64,000 nucleotides of DNA, from contig PLDA01000002.1 in NCBI GenBank assembly GCA_003134965.1, positions 1,426,001 to 1,490,000 of the forward strand. Direction: 5' to 3'. Below are positions 1-7,326 of this stretch, piece by piece. Origin of the DNA: Vulcanimicrobium winogradskyi (lineage in GTDB: Bacteria; Vulcanimicrobiota; Vulcanimicrobiia; Vulcanimicrobiales; Vulcanimicrobiaceae). Each line of letters begins with the position of its first letter. Position 1 is the stretch's first letter. Made by a program: the position numbers and the translations under genes. The notes under the pieces were generated by a model. That model made no database searches and was not told the DNA's origin. It worked only from the letters and a program-made list of their open reading frames with translations.

Positions 1-109
1 ACGTTGCGCCGACAGGTCCACGAGTGATCAGTGGCGGAAATCGATTCCACCGCAACAGCGTGAACCTTCCTGAGCATCTTCCAAGTCATTCGCGACGGAG
101 TGTGGCCTC

Positions 110-928
110 GTGATCGCCTCGTTGTATTTCCGGCATTTCAAAGCGTTTCAAGAGGCGCACGACATTGAATTGCGCCCATTGACCCTGATCTACGGTTCGA
201 ATTCAAGCGGGAAAAGTTCTTTGCTTCAGGCTTTGCTTCTCTTAAAGCAGACCTTGGAGCCTTCGGTTGCCGGTGCGACGGTATTGCAATTTCGAAGTGA
301 AGATTACGTTGATCTTGGAAACTTTGCGAACGTAGTCTACGCACACAGAAAGTCTGAACCGCTCGTCATTGGCTTGACCTGTCGTACGGCCGACGTCGTA
401 ATCGGGCAACTTGAAGGTGTCGCGGAATTTTCGGCGCGGTTCTATTTCGTGGTCGGGCGCGACAATGATGTCGTCCTTCAAAAGATCGACATATTCCTCA
501 ACAGGGAAGAGGCATCGACGTTTTCTCTTGTCGCTCGAGTCACGCAGGGGTCCGCGGACGCAGCGTCTGTCGACGAGATTCAACCTCGGCGACTGCGCCG
601 TCGCCGGAGGTTCGAGGTGGCTGGTATCAATGCCAGCTCACCGTTCATCCGTGGACTCTTCGATAAGTTTGTCTCGACGCAGCTACCACGAGCTCAAACG
701 CGCCTTTCATCAGAGATCGACCTTTATAATCGATTTGCGATACTTGAGGCCGGTGATGAAACACCTCACGCAAGGTATCTGAATCAGTTACATAGCCACC
801 AAGCGTACTTGTCTAACTATTCGTTCCAAAATTACCTGAACGATTTGCTAGCGGAATCAACGAGTCGAGCATTCGACCTCTATCATTTTTTTGCCAAACA
901 ACCTAATCTTTCGCAACCCGAAAGATGA
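110..928 (+). CDS. AAA-family (OLD/DUF3696-like) ATPase, N-terminal part before a frameshift
   Basis: This is the N-terminal half of an ABC/OLD-type AAA ATPase. It opens with a strand-rich start and a Walker A motif, GSNSSGKSS, at about residues 30-38, followed by the long insert typical of DUF3696-like proteins. The GTG start at 110 is preceded by GGAG at some distance. The frame ends at 926-928, but the protein clearly continues in the +1 frame (from about 893 to 1676) with Walker B and the His switch. The two frames join if one T is removed from the seven-T run at 886-892, giving Tyr-His-Phe-Leu-Pro-Asn-Asn-Leu. The intact protein would be about 520 residues. Base composition is visibly lower in G+C than the genes from 3 kb onward, which suggests transfer. 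Whether the shift is a real mutation, an assembly error or a slippage site cannot be decided here. Confidence 0.8.
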   Translation: MIASLYFRHFKAFQEAHDIELRPLTLIYGSNSSGKSSLLQALLLLKQTLEPSVAGATVLQFRSEDYVDLGNFANVVYAHRKSEPLVIGLTCRTADVVIGQLEGVAEFSARFYFVVGRDNDVVLQKIDIFLNREEASTFSLVARVTQGSADAASVDEIQPRRLRRRRRFEVAGINASSPFIRGLFDKFVSTQLPRAQTRLSSEIDLYNRFAILEAGDETPHARYLNQLHSHQAYLSNYSFQNYLNDLLAESTSRAFDLYHFFAKQPNLSQPER

Positions 929-1676
929 GACAGAGGCGTACCGTCCGTCCGATGTTGGCGATCTAAGCATCATTGCTCTAAGGATCAGTCGAGCAATCAG
1001 AAGCGAACTCGCCAACATCTCGTACATTGGGCCGCTTCGCGATTATCCCGAGCGCACATATATCTACACCGGGAATCGGCCCGAAACAGTCGGCACTCAC
1101 GGACAGAATCTACCGGACATTCTTTTCGGCGAGCAACACTATCACGCCGAGTTGAACCGACTTGCCCGTCTCCTTGGGATCGGTTACGAACTGCGGTTAA
1201 CGCGACAGAAGTCGGGGGCGCTAAGCGACGTATTCGCGGTGAGGCTTTACGACAAGAAGACGCGGATAAATGTGGGCTTAAACGACGTGGGATTTGGAGT
1301 TTCTCAAGTGCTGCCTATCTTGCTCGAATCCTGTCTTGAGGGGACGAGTGTCGTCCTCGTTGAGCAGCCTGAAATTCACCTTCACCCTAGCTTGCAATCT
1401 GCACTTGGATCGGTACTTGCGGCTGCGGTAAGTGGCCGTACGCGGCGTCAGTTTATCATCGAGACGCACTCCGAACATATTTTACTTCGCCTCCAGCGAT
1501 TAATTCGTGACAATAAACTAGCTTCAGATAAGCTTCGAATTCTGTTTGTTGACAAGCAGCGAGGTGGCTCAACTGTTTCGGAGCTTAGAGTAGCGCCGAA
1601 TGGAGATCTCCTGGATCATTGGCCTGGGGGGTTCTTTGACGATGCCTTCAAAGAGGTCTTTGGTGTAGAGCAATAA
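891..1676 (+). CDS. AAA-family (OLD/DUF3696-like) ATPase, C-terminal part after the frameshift
   Basis: This is the C-terminal half of the ATPase that begins at 110. It carries the region before the signature motif (LNDVGFGVSQVLPI), a Walker B (VVLVEQPEIHLHPS) and the H-loop segment (IIETHSEHILLRL). These are hallmarks of OLD/DUF3696-type overcoming-lysogenization-defect ATPases. An independent start is unlikely because the segment lacks the P-loop. The TTG at 891 lies inside the frameshift zone. The stop at 1674-1676 overlaps the ATG of the next gene (TAATG), so the two products are probably made together. ATPases of this type commonly pair with nucleases or other effectors in phage-defence and plasmid-control modules. 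That role is inferred from family and context. Confidence 0.8.
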   Translation: MPNNLIFRNPKDETEAYRPSDVGDLSIIALRISRAIRSELANISYIGPLRDYPERTYIYTGNRPETVGTHGQNLPDILFGEQHYHAELNRLARLLGIGYELRLTRQKSGALSDVFAVRLYDKKTRINVGLNDVGFGVSQVLPILLESCLEGTSVVLVEQPEIHLHPSLQSALGSVLAAAVSGRTRRQFIIETHSEHILLRLQRLIRDNKLASDKLRILFVDKQRGGSTVSELRVAPNGDLLDHWPGGFFDDAFKEVFGVEQ

Positions 1677-2530
1677 TGAGTGGACGCGTCCTGGTCACGA
1701 CGCGCCGTTCCGCGGACTATGCCTCTGATGCATTCCTGGAACTCCTTGATGACGTTGCCTTGGCGTCGTTACTACAGCTTGGTCCGGTCGACGTTTCGAA
1801 AGTCGACAAGGCAGCTTTTTCGCCGAACGGATGGACTCGTTTTACCGAGGCGATGTTGCGGCTTAACACGGCAAATCGCATAATACGATGCGCCGACGTA
1901 GCCCCAAAGTGCGCTTTCGCGGCGGCCGCTGCGTGCCCGCACGAGCTCTCGCACTCTACGGTCGTTGTCGGCCATGCTCCAGCGAGCGCGATTGACCTTC
2001 GGGACTACCTGACAGATGTTCGCCGTGTTGCGGTCCGTGAGCAAGACTTATCGTATCGTGCTCGGATTTCCGAGGGGGATTTTGCCGTACTGGTGTTCGA
2101 TCAGTTTTTTCGGTATGCGAGGGAGCTGAAGCTCATCGATCGAGCACTCGGCCAGTATTGGGCAGCGAACGCAATATACCGGGACACGTTGCAGTGGTTT
2201 GTCACCGAGGCGAATGCGCGGGGAGTCCGCGACATTGCTTTGGTCACGGCGTTTCACTATGGAAATATGGCGAATGAACCGCTGGTTCACGCAGAGTGCG
2301 TCCGACTCGGAATTCGCCTAGAAACGAAAGTATATCCCCGCTTTCCGCATTGGCGCGCAATCATTTCAGATCGCTTCACATTGGTTGTTGATCACGGCTT
2401 GGATCTGCGCCTCGGGAACGGCCTAGTTCGGGAAACAGAGATGCATGTCAAGGGAATAGCGGACGCGTCTATGTCGTTTGTGAAGGCGCTCAGGATCGCA
2501 CCCCGCAATTCGGCTTGTACACAATGTTAG
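1676..2530 (+). CDS. ATPase partner with PLD/MIT_C-like motifs (putative defence effector)
   Basis: A 284-residue protein translationally coupled to the upstream ATPase (ATG overlaps its stop codon). I do not recognise the N-terminal 120 residues. The C-terminal half contains FDQFFRYARELKLIDRALG, then ALVTAFHYG, and HWRAIISDRFTLVVDHGLDL near residues 225-245. That order resembles the phospholipase-D-like MIT_C fold: a DRyiG strand-helix, a vT strand, and H-x-R-x-I followed by G-L-D. The His and Asp positions could be catalytic or ligand binding. It may be the effector of a two-gene ATPase module. G+C is lower than in the flanking chromosome. A purely structural role is equally possible, and the family call needs a profile search. 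Confidence 0.55.
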   Translation: MSGRVLVTTRRSADYASDAFLELLDDVALASLLQLGPVDVSKVDKAAFSPNGWTRFTEAMLRLNTANRIIRCADVAPKCAFAAAAACPHELSHSTVVVGHAPASAIDLRDYLTDVRRVAVREQDLSYRARISEGDFAVLVFDQFFRYARELKLIDRALGQYWAANAIYRDTLQWFVTEANARGVRDIALVTAFHYGNMANEPLVHAECVRLGIRLETKVYPRFPHWRAIISDRFTLVVDHGLDLRLGNGLVRETEMHVKGIADASMSFVKALRIAPRNSACTQC

Positions 2531-2673
2531 AGCATTCCGATTGGAACTCGTCGGAGGACGTCCCGTGCGCTGCGCCAGCGACAAGGGGACTTTTCAGGTC
2601 ATGTCGCTTGTGGCGAGGGCAAGACTGGTCCTTACTGTCGCGCGTTCTGATCTGGGCGCCGGAACCTACCTGA

Positions 2674-2985
2674 TCCGGCCCTCGCCTAGAGCACCGGGTC
2701 CGCCAGATCGCGGAGAACGCCGGCTTCGAGGGCAGCGTCGAAGTGAACCGCGTGAAGACGGCCAAGCCGGGTCAGGGCTTCGATGCCGTGACCGGTGACC
2801 TGGTCGACATGCTCAAGGCGGTAATCGTGAAACCGTTCAAGGTCACGCGCTCGGCGCTGCAAAACGCGGCCTCGATCGGCGCACTGATCCTGACGACCGA
2901 GACCCTCATCGCCGACAAGCCCGAGCCCAAGAAGGACTCCGGCGGCGGCGGCGGCGGCGGCATGGGCGGCTACGACATGATGTAG
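2674..2985 (+). pseudogene. groEL: groEL 3' fragment (C-terminal about 100 residues of the chaperonin)
   Basis: The frame opening after a stop at 2671-2673 encodes LEHRVRQIAENAGFEGS, then DLVDMLKAVIVKP and a Gly-rich GGGMGGYDMM tail. These are diagnostic of the last fifth of GroEL (equatorial domain end and disordered Gly-Met tail). The remaining roughly 440 residues of a normal chaperonin are absent. Homology stops abruptly near 2680, where the low-G+C ATPase region begins. A GTG at 2743 could start an 80-residue peptide, but this is best read as a truncated remnant, created either by insertion or deletion at the island edge or by an assembly junction. It is followed by its own strong terminator at 3012-3039, as for a genuine groEL 3' end. 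Confidence 0.85.
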
Positions 2986-3011
2986 TCTTCGCTCATCGCG
3001 AAGAATGCAAG

Positions 3012-3039
3012 ACGGCCCCGGGAGCAATCCCGGGGCCGT
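3012..3039 (+). terminator. Intrinsic terminator hairpin after the groEL fragment
   Basis: A perfect 11-bp stem (ACGGCCCCGGG with CCCGGGGCCGT) encloses a 6-nt loop, followed by TTGTCGTTTC. It lies 26 nt after the groEL stop codon and could also serve the convergent gene at 3062-3571. Confidence 0.75.
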
Positions 3040-3061
3040 TGTCGTTTCAGGATGGCGCCGG

Positions 3062-3571
3062 CTACCGGCTTTGCGCGATCATCGTGCGATGGACGAGCTT
3101 TGCGACGCGCAGCTCGTCGGCGATCGGACGCACGTCGTTCGCGCCTTGCGGCACGACGATGAACGTATACGCTCGCGCGCCGTAGCGCACGTAGAGACCG
3201 CTCGAAGACCGCACTGCAGCGTCGCCGACGCCTTGCACCTCGACGCCGTTCTGTGCGATCGACGCCGGTATCGCCGTGTCGTGACGCGCGATGACGAACA
3301 GCGCAGGCGCCCCCGTGCTGCCGGTCGAGACGTAGCGGCAGACCGCGCCGCTGGTCGGCATCAGCAGCATCGGCGCGCCGAGCGCGGCGCTGATCTCCGC
3401 CTCCGACAGCACCGAACACGGCAAGCCGCTGACGACCTTTGTCGCATCGTGGCGCGGTGCGATGAGGAAGACGGCGCACAGCGCAACGATTGCGCCGACG
3501 GCACCCAGCACCCGCGCGATCGTCGGTGAATCAGGATGATCTGTTCCGTAGAGCTCGTGATAGACAAACAT
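3062..3571 (-). CDS. Membrane-anchored DUF3558-like hypothetical protein
   Basis: A 169-residue protein. A short cytoplasmic start is followed by one hydrophobic segment (about residues 22-40, VLGAVGAIVALCAVFLIAP) and an extracytoplasmic domain. The domain has a paired-cysteine pattern: PCSVLSEAEISAALG and, about 25 residues later, GAVCRYVS. The C-S-L-L-T/S-x-x-E-(V/I) opening with a later C-x-Y is reminiscent of DUF3558-type secreted or lipoprotein domains, although there is no lipobox here. No neighbour shares its strand, and its 3' end faces the groEL-fragment terminator. Function unknown. The start at 3571 was chosen because it directly precedes the hydrophilic N-terminus. Confidence 0.7.
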   Translation of the reverse strand: MFVYHELYGTDHPDSPTIARVLGAVGAIVALCAVFLIAPRHDATKVVSGLPCSVLSEAEISAALGAPMLLMPTSGAVCRYVSTGSTGAPALFVIARHDTAIPASIAQNGVEVQGVGDAAVRSSSGLYVRYGARAYTFIVVPQGANDVRPIADELRVAKLVHRTMIAQSR

Positions 3572-3747
3572 CGTAGTGCCATGAAATCACGGCCGCGGTG
3601 CGCGGCGCATCGTCCGATCGTTCAGCATATTCACCGAAATGTCATCATTTTCGACAACATACGTGCACATCGTTGCGACGATTGTCGCACGTTCGTGAAA
3701 CAAATATGCGCGCGCAACGCGAGCGGCGTCGCGTTCGTTGAAGGCTC

Positions 3748-4206
3748 ATGGAGCGTACACTCTTGCGGCGCGGCGCCGCACCTCGCGTCGCGCTCATCGC
3801 GCACGACGGACGCAAGCACGATCTCACCGAGTGGGCGACGTTCAATCGCGGAACGCTTGCGCGTTGCGCCCTGGTTGCGACCGGAACGACGGGCGCGATG
3901 GTCGCCGAGGCGACCGGATTGCCGGTCGACTTGCTGCTCTCCGGACCGCTGGGCGGCGACGCGCAGGTCGGTGCGATGCTGGTCGACGCGAAACTCGATC
4001 TCATCGTTTTCTTCTGGGATCCGCTGACGACGCAGCCGCACGACGTCGACGTGAAGGCGCTGCTGCGTCTCGCCGTTCTGTACAACGTGCCGATCGCGTG
4101 CAACCGCGCATCGGCCGACTTCCTGATCTCTTCGCCGCTGTTCATGGATGCCGCGCACCTCGTCCACCGCCGCTCCGAGCGCGTCGCTTCGCCCACGACG
4201 CCGTAA
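3748..4206 (+). CDS. mgsA: Methylglyoxal synthase
   Basis: A 152-residue enzyme converting dihydroxyacetone phosphate to methylglyoxal and phosphate, a cytosolic bypass of lower glycolysis. The length equals the E. coli enzyme. The motif GPLGGDAQ places the catalytic Asp at residue 71, QPHDVD places the conserved His at 98, and ATGTTG is the phosphate-binding loop, all at the same numbering as the E. coli protein. Further family landmarks are the NVPIACNRASADFLI strand near the end and the ALIAHDGRKHDL start. It stands alone on the plus strand after a 176-nt gap, with the DsbA-like gene 36 nt downstream. Identification is firm. Confidence 0.95.
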   Translation: MERTLLRRGAAPRVALIAHDGRKHDLTEWATFNRGTLARCALVATGTTGAMVAEATGLPVDLLLSGPLGGDAQVGAMLVDAKLDLIVFFWDPLTTQPHDVDVKALLRLAVLYNVPIACNRASADFLISSPLFMDAAHLVHRRSERVASPTTP

Positions 4207-4242
4207 CATAGGCGGGCCGCTGCGTGCGGCGAAGCCCTCGGC

Positions 4243-4878
4243 ATGAAGGTGATCGCGTTCGTCGACGTGCTCTCGCATTGGTGCCTTGCCGCGCAGCCGG
4301 CGCTGGATGCGCTGCGGGCGACGCTCGCCGACGACGTCGAGCTCGAGATCGTGCTGGCTCCGCTGGCCGACGGCGCGCCGGTCGGCTTCACGCATGAGGC
4401 CGAGGCGTGGTTCTACACCCGCGGGACCCTCGCATACGGTCGCGAGCTCGACCCCGGCTGGTGCGAGGGCAGCGAGACGACGACCTGGCACGCGAACGCG
4501 GCCGTCGCCGCGGGCGTCTCGTTCGGCGCGAATCCGATCGTGCTCGGTCGCCGCGTCTCGCGCGCCGCGATGGTCGACGGTCTGATGCTCGGCCGCGAGG
4601 GCGAAGCGGTCCGTGCGGTGGCGAAGTTCACCGGTGTCGACGACGCGGCACTGCGCGACGCGATGCGCAGCGCGAGGATCGTCGATCAGCTGCACGCCGG
4701 GAACGCGCGCCTCGCCGAGATCGGCTGCGCGGAGCGGCCGAGTTGGGAACTGCGCAACGCGAACGGCGACCGCGCGGTGCTGCAAGGCGTGTGGCAGGCC
4801 GAAGCGATCCTGCCCCTCGCGCGCGCGCTGCTCGACGACGAACGCGCGTACAAACGCGCCGGCCCGCCGCCGCAGTGA
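4243..4878 (+). CDS. DsbA-family (FrnE/HCCA isomerase-like) thioredoxin-fold protein
   Basis: A 211-residue cytosolic thioredoxin-fold protein. It begins MKVIAFVDVLSHWC, the beta1-alpha1 of the DsbA/FrnE superfamily, but the usual C-x-x-C is reduced to a single Cys (WCLAAQ). This may indicate a glutathione/thiol-dependent isomerase or a monothiol role rather than disulfide oxidation. The helical insertion spans about residues 50-150, and the fold resumes with RPSWELRNANGDRAVLQGVW, which matches the cis-Pro region of the family (a Ser precedes the Trp). It overlaps the downstream tag start by 4 nt (GTGA), so co-transcription is likely. The substrate is unknown. Confidence 0.75.
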   Translation: MKVIAFVDVLSHWCLAAQPALDALRATLADDVELEIVLAPLADGAPVGFTHEAEAWFYTRGTLAYGRELDPGWCEGSETTTWHANAAVAAGVSFGANPIVLGRRVSRAAMVDGLMLGREGEAVRAVAKFTGVDDAALRDAMRSARIVDQLHAGNARLAEIGCAERPSWELRNANGDRAVLQGVWQAEAILPLARALLDDERAYKRAGPPPQ

Positions 4879-5483
4879 GCGCCGAACCGGTACGCTGCGC
4901 CTGGGCGGGTGCCGATCCGGCGATGATCGCCTACCACGATCGCGAGTGGGGCACGCCGGTCCACGACGACCGCGTGCTGTTCGAGTTCCTGATCCTGGAG
5001 GGCGCGCAGGCGGGGCTGTCGTGGTCGACGATCCTGCGCCGGCGCGACGGATACCGTCGCGCGTATCGCGGTTTCGATCCGGCCAAGGTCGCGCGCTTCG
5101 GCGAACGCGACGTCGCGCGTCTGCTCGCCGACGACGGGATCATCCGGAACAAGGCGAAGGTCGCGTGGTCGATCCGCAACGCGCTCGCGTTCCTCGAACT
5201 GCAGAGCGAGCGCGGGTCGTTCGCAGCGTACCTTTGGGCGTTCACCGGCGGCGAGCCGATCGTGAACCGGCCGCGCACGAGTGCCGACCTTCTGGCGACG
5301 ACCGTGCTCTCCGACGCGCTCAGCACCGACCTCCGCAAGCGCGGTTTCGGCTTCGTCGGCTCGACGATCTGCTACGCCTTCATGCAAGCCGTCGGCGTCG
5401 TGAACGACCACGCGGCGACGTGTTTCCTCGCGCCGCCCGCCGCCGGGAAGTCACCCCGCACCCCGGGAACGTCGCGGAGATGA
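4875..5483 (+). CDS. tag: DNA-3-methyladenine glycosylase I
   Basis: A 202-residue base-excision repair enzyme that removes 3-methyladenine. It starts at GTG 4875, overlapping the previous stop. The family signature RCAWAGADPAMIAYHDREWG opens the protein. LFEFLILEGAQAGLSWSTILRRR and the later GFGFVGSTICYAFMQAVGVVNDH region complete the Tag fold. The zinc-binding Cys and His of Tag appear as Cys near residue 8 with the His residues of YHDREWG and NDHAATC. A larger upstream open frame exists but is antisense or out-of-frame shadow of the previous gene. The ATGA overlap with the next SDR gene suggests one transcript. Confidence 0.93.
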   Translation: MSAEPVRCAWAGADPAMIAYHDREWGTPVHDDRVLFEFLILEGAQAGLSWSTILRRRDGYRRAYRGFDPAKVARFGERDVARLLADDGIIRNKAKVAWSIRNALAFLELQSERGSFAAYLWAFTGGEPIVNRPRTSADLLATTVLSDALSTDLRKRGFGFVGSTICYAFMQAVGVVNDHAATCFLAPPAAGKSPRTPGTSRR

Positions 5484-6223
5484 TGCTCGAAGGCGATGCG
5501 ATCGTTCTGGCCGGTGCGACCGGCCGCGTCGGCGGCGCGACGCTGGCGACGCTGGTCCACGAAGGCGCGCGCGTCATCGTGCTCTCGCGTGCCGTCGAGC
5601 GCGCGCGGGCCGCGATCGAGGAGATTCTCGACGACGCCGAACGCGCGGCGGCGATTCCGTTCGCGGCCGACTTGAACGACCCCGCGCAGGCGGCGGCCGC
5701 GATCGCGGCGTGCGTCGAGCGCTTCGGCCGGATCGACGCGGCGGTCAGCCTCGCCGGCGACGGGCACGTCGTCGCGCTCGCCGATTCGACGCTCGACGAC
5801 TTGCGCGCGAACCTCTCCGCGTTCACGGAGACCGCGTACAATCTCGCGCTCCCGGCGCTGCGCGCGATGCTCGCGCAACCGTACCGCGACGGCGCGCGCT
5901 CGCGCGGCCGCATCGTCGTCGTCACCGCAGGGTCCTCGAAGCAGCCGGCGCCCGGACGCGGCCTGTTCGGCGTCGCGAAAGCCGGCGTGAACGTCCTGAT
6001 GCAGGCGATCGCCCGCGAGCACAAAGCGGACGGGATCGTCGCCAACGCACTCGTGCTCGGCGGCGTCGCGACGGATGCGGCCCGCAGCTACCTCGACGCC
6101 GATGACTTCACGGCTGCGGCGACACCGCAGGAGGTCGCCGACGCGCTGGCCTTTCTCGCAAGCGACCGCGGCAGCGGCGTGAACGGCGCGCTGGTCGATC
6201 TGAACGCGCGCGAGGTCGACTGA
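5480..6223 (+). CDS. SDR-family oxidoreductase
   Basis: A 247-residue short-chain dehydrogenase with the nucleotide-binding GATGRVGGATLATL at residues 9-22, an ADLNDP segment, VSLAGDG in place of the classical NNAG, and a catalytic-region GRIVVVTAGSSKQPAPGRGLFGVAKAG. There the usual Tyr-x-x-x-Lys is replaced by Phe-x-x-x-Lys (LFGVAKAG). The missing Tyr raises doubt about normal SDR catalysis. The ATG at 5480 (or the adjacent ATG at 5483) overlaps the tag stop. The C-terminus SGVNGALVDLNAREVD resembles the SDR end in which residues around G-x-x-x-x-V-D-G close the fold. The substrate is unknown. Confidence 0.8.
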   Translation: MMLEGDAIVLAGATGRVGGATLATLVHEGARVIVLSRAVERARAAIEEILDDAERAAAIPFAADLNDPAQAAAAIAACVERFGRIDAAVSLAGDGHVVALADSTLDDLRANLSAFTETAYNLALPALRAMLAQPYRDGARSRGRIVVVTAGSSKQPAPGRGLFGVAKAGVNVLMQAIAREHKADGIVANALVLGGVATDAARSYLDADDFTAAATPQEVADALAFLASDRGSGVNGALVDLNAREVD

Positions 6224-6236
6224 TGCGCCGGCCGCC

Positions 6237-7019
6237 GTGACCGCGCTCTACGCGATCCCCATCTGGCTGCTGCTCGCGCTGGCGATCGTCGTCGCGGCGG
6301 GCCTCGCCTGCGCGGGCCAACTCGTCGTACGCCGCCTGTTCCCCGGCGCCGACTTTCGCGCGCACAACGAAGTAGCCGGGATCGTGCTGGGGATCATCGG
6401 CGGACTGTTCGGCGTCACGCTCGCGTTCATCATCGCGATCGTCTGGCAAGAGTTCGACGCGACCCACCAGCGGGTCGCGGTCGAGTCGAGCGCGGCGGCC
6501 GATTTGTATCACACGGCGAGCGGCCTTCCCGCACCAGTGGGGCCGAACGTGCGGCGGAATCTGGTCGCGTACGCGAAGCTGCTCGTCGAGGACGAGTGGC
6601 CGGCGATGCGCAGCGGCGGGAGCAGCGCGCGCGCCGAGCAACTCCTGACGCAGACGTACCGGGACATCGCCCAATTTCATCCGCGTGACATGGGCGCGAG
6701 CAACGCGCAAGCGGCCGCACTCGTCTACGTGGGTGTCCTGCACGACGCTCGGCATCACCGCCTCGACGACAACGACAGCGGCGTATCGCCGTTCGAATGG
6801 TCGATCCTCGGCATCAGTGCGGTCATCATCGTCGGTCTGTGCTATCTGGTCGGGTTTCCGGACGTGCGCACACAATTGCTGATGACGGGCGCGCTCGCCG
6901 CGATGATCGCGGTGATGTTCACGCTGATCTTCGAGCTGGACTACCCGTTCCGCGGCGATCTTGCGATCGCGCCCGTCGGTTGGCAAGCGTTCTTCGACGA
7001 AAACAAGGAGGGAGTCTGA
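6237..7019 (+). CDS. DUF4239 (bestrophin-like) membrane protein
   Basis: A 260-residue integral membrane protein. Two N-terminal hydrophobic segments (about residues 5-28 and 45-70, containing GIVLGIIGGLFGVTLAFIIAIVW) precede a soluble alpha-helical domain with VAVESSAAADLYHTASGLP and RRNLVAYAKLLVEDEWP. Two further membrane segments follow near 190-210 and 215-235. This two-plus-two layout with the E-x-x-x-x-x-x-L-Y motif is typical of DUF4239 proteins, distantly related to bestrophin channels. The GTG start at 6237 lies 13 nt after the preceding stop. A small secreted protein follows 3 nt later, probably in the same transcript. Function unknown. Confidence 0.75.
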   Translation: MTALYAIPIWLLLALAIVVAAGLACAGQLVVRRLFPGADFRAHNEVAGIVLGIIGGLFGVTLAFIIAIVWQEFDATHQRVAVESSAAADLYHTASGLPAPVGPNVRRNLVAYAKLLVEDEWPAMRSGGSSARAEQLLTQTYRDIAQFHPRDMGASNAQAAALVYVGVLHDARHHRLDDNDSGVSPFEWSILGISAVIIVGLCYLVGFPDVRTQLLMTGALAAMIAVMFTLIFELDYPFRGDLAIAPVGWQAFFDENKEGV

Positions 7020-7022
7020 CGC

Positions 7023-7316
7023 ATGCGGGTGCGGTCGCGAGGCTCTCGAGCGGTTGCGGCGCTTGCCGTGCTGCTCGCAGGTGGAATCCCGGCCGTCCAG
7101 GGCGCATTGCCGGACGACGTTGCGACCGGCCGTTGGACGGTCAGTGTCGCTCCGAAAACGATCGCCGAGTTCTCCGGTTCGGCCGCGCCGTGGACCGGCC
7201 CGGCGTGGGTCGTCGCGTTGGCCGCGGTACGCGACTCGACGTTTCGCACCGAGATCCGCGACTGCAAGCCGCTCGTGGCCGATTACATCTTCACCGTCGA
7301 TTTCGACCCGATCTGA
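7023..7316 (+). CDS. Small secreted protein of unknown function
   Basis: A 97-residue protein with an N-terminal signal peptide: positive MRVRSRGSR, hydrophobic AVAALAVLLAGGIPAV, and likely cleavage near AVQGA at residues 25-29. The mature part has about 70 residues, one Cys and no recognised domain. It follows the DUF4239 gene by 3 nt and ends 10 nt before the convergent stop of the large regulator, so the transcript probably ends there. Nothing in it suggests a function. Confidence 0.6.
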   Translation: MRVRSRGSRAVAALAVLLAGGIPAVQGALPDDVATGRWTVSVAPKTIAEFSGSAAPWTGPAWVVALAAVRDSTFRTEIRDCKPLVADYIFTVDFDPI

Positions 7317-7326
7317 GCGCGACCGA

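Noticed and set aside
190..210. tRNA T-loop (GGTTCGAATTC-like) near 195
   Set aside because: The word lies inside the Walker A coding region and no cloverleaf can be drawn around it. I see no tRNA or rRNA gene in this window.
886..900. Programmed -1 frameshift at the seven-T run in the ATPase
   Set aside because: The downstream half lies in the +1 frame; a -1 slip would enter the third frame, so a classical slippery heptamer cannot explain it. Loss of one T or slippage by RNA polymerase remains possible.
4407..4874. N-terminal extension of Tag
   Set aside because: The open frame upstream of GTG 4875 is Arg-rich shadow coding over the DsbA-like gene; Tag homology starts exactly after the GTG.
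4243..4878. Second selenoprotein (thioredoxin-fold protein with a missing Cys)
   Set aside because: The single Cys in WCLAAQ is followed by sense codons; there is no in-frame UGA at the missing second Cys.
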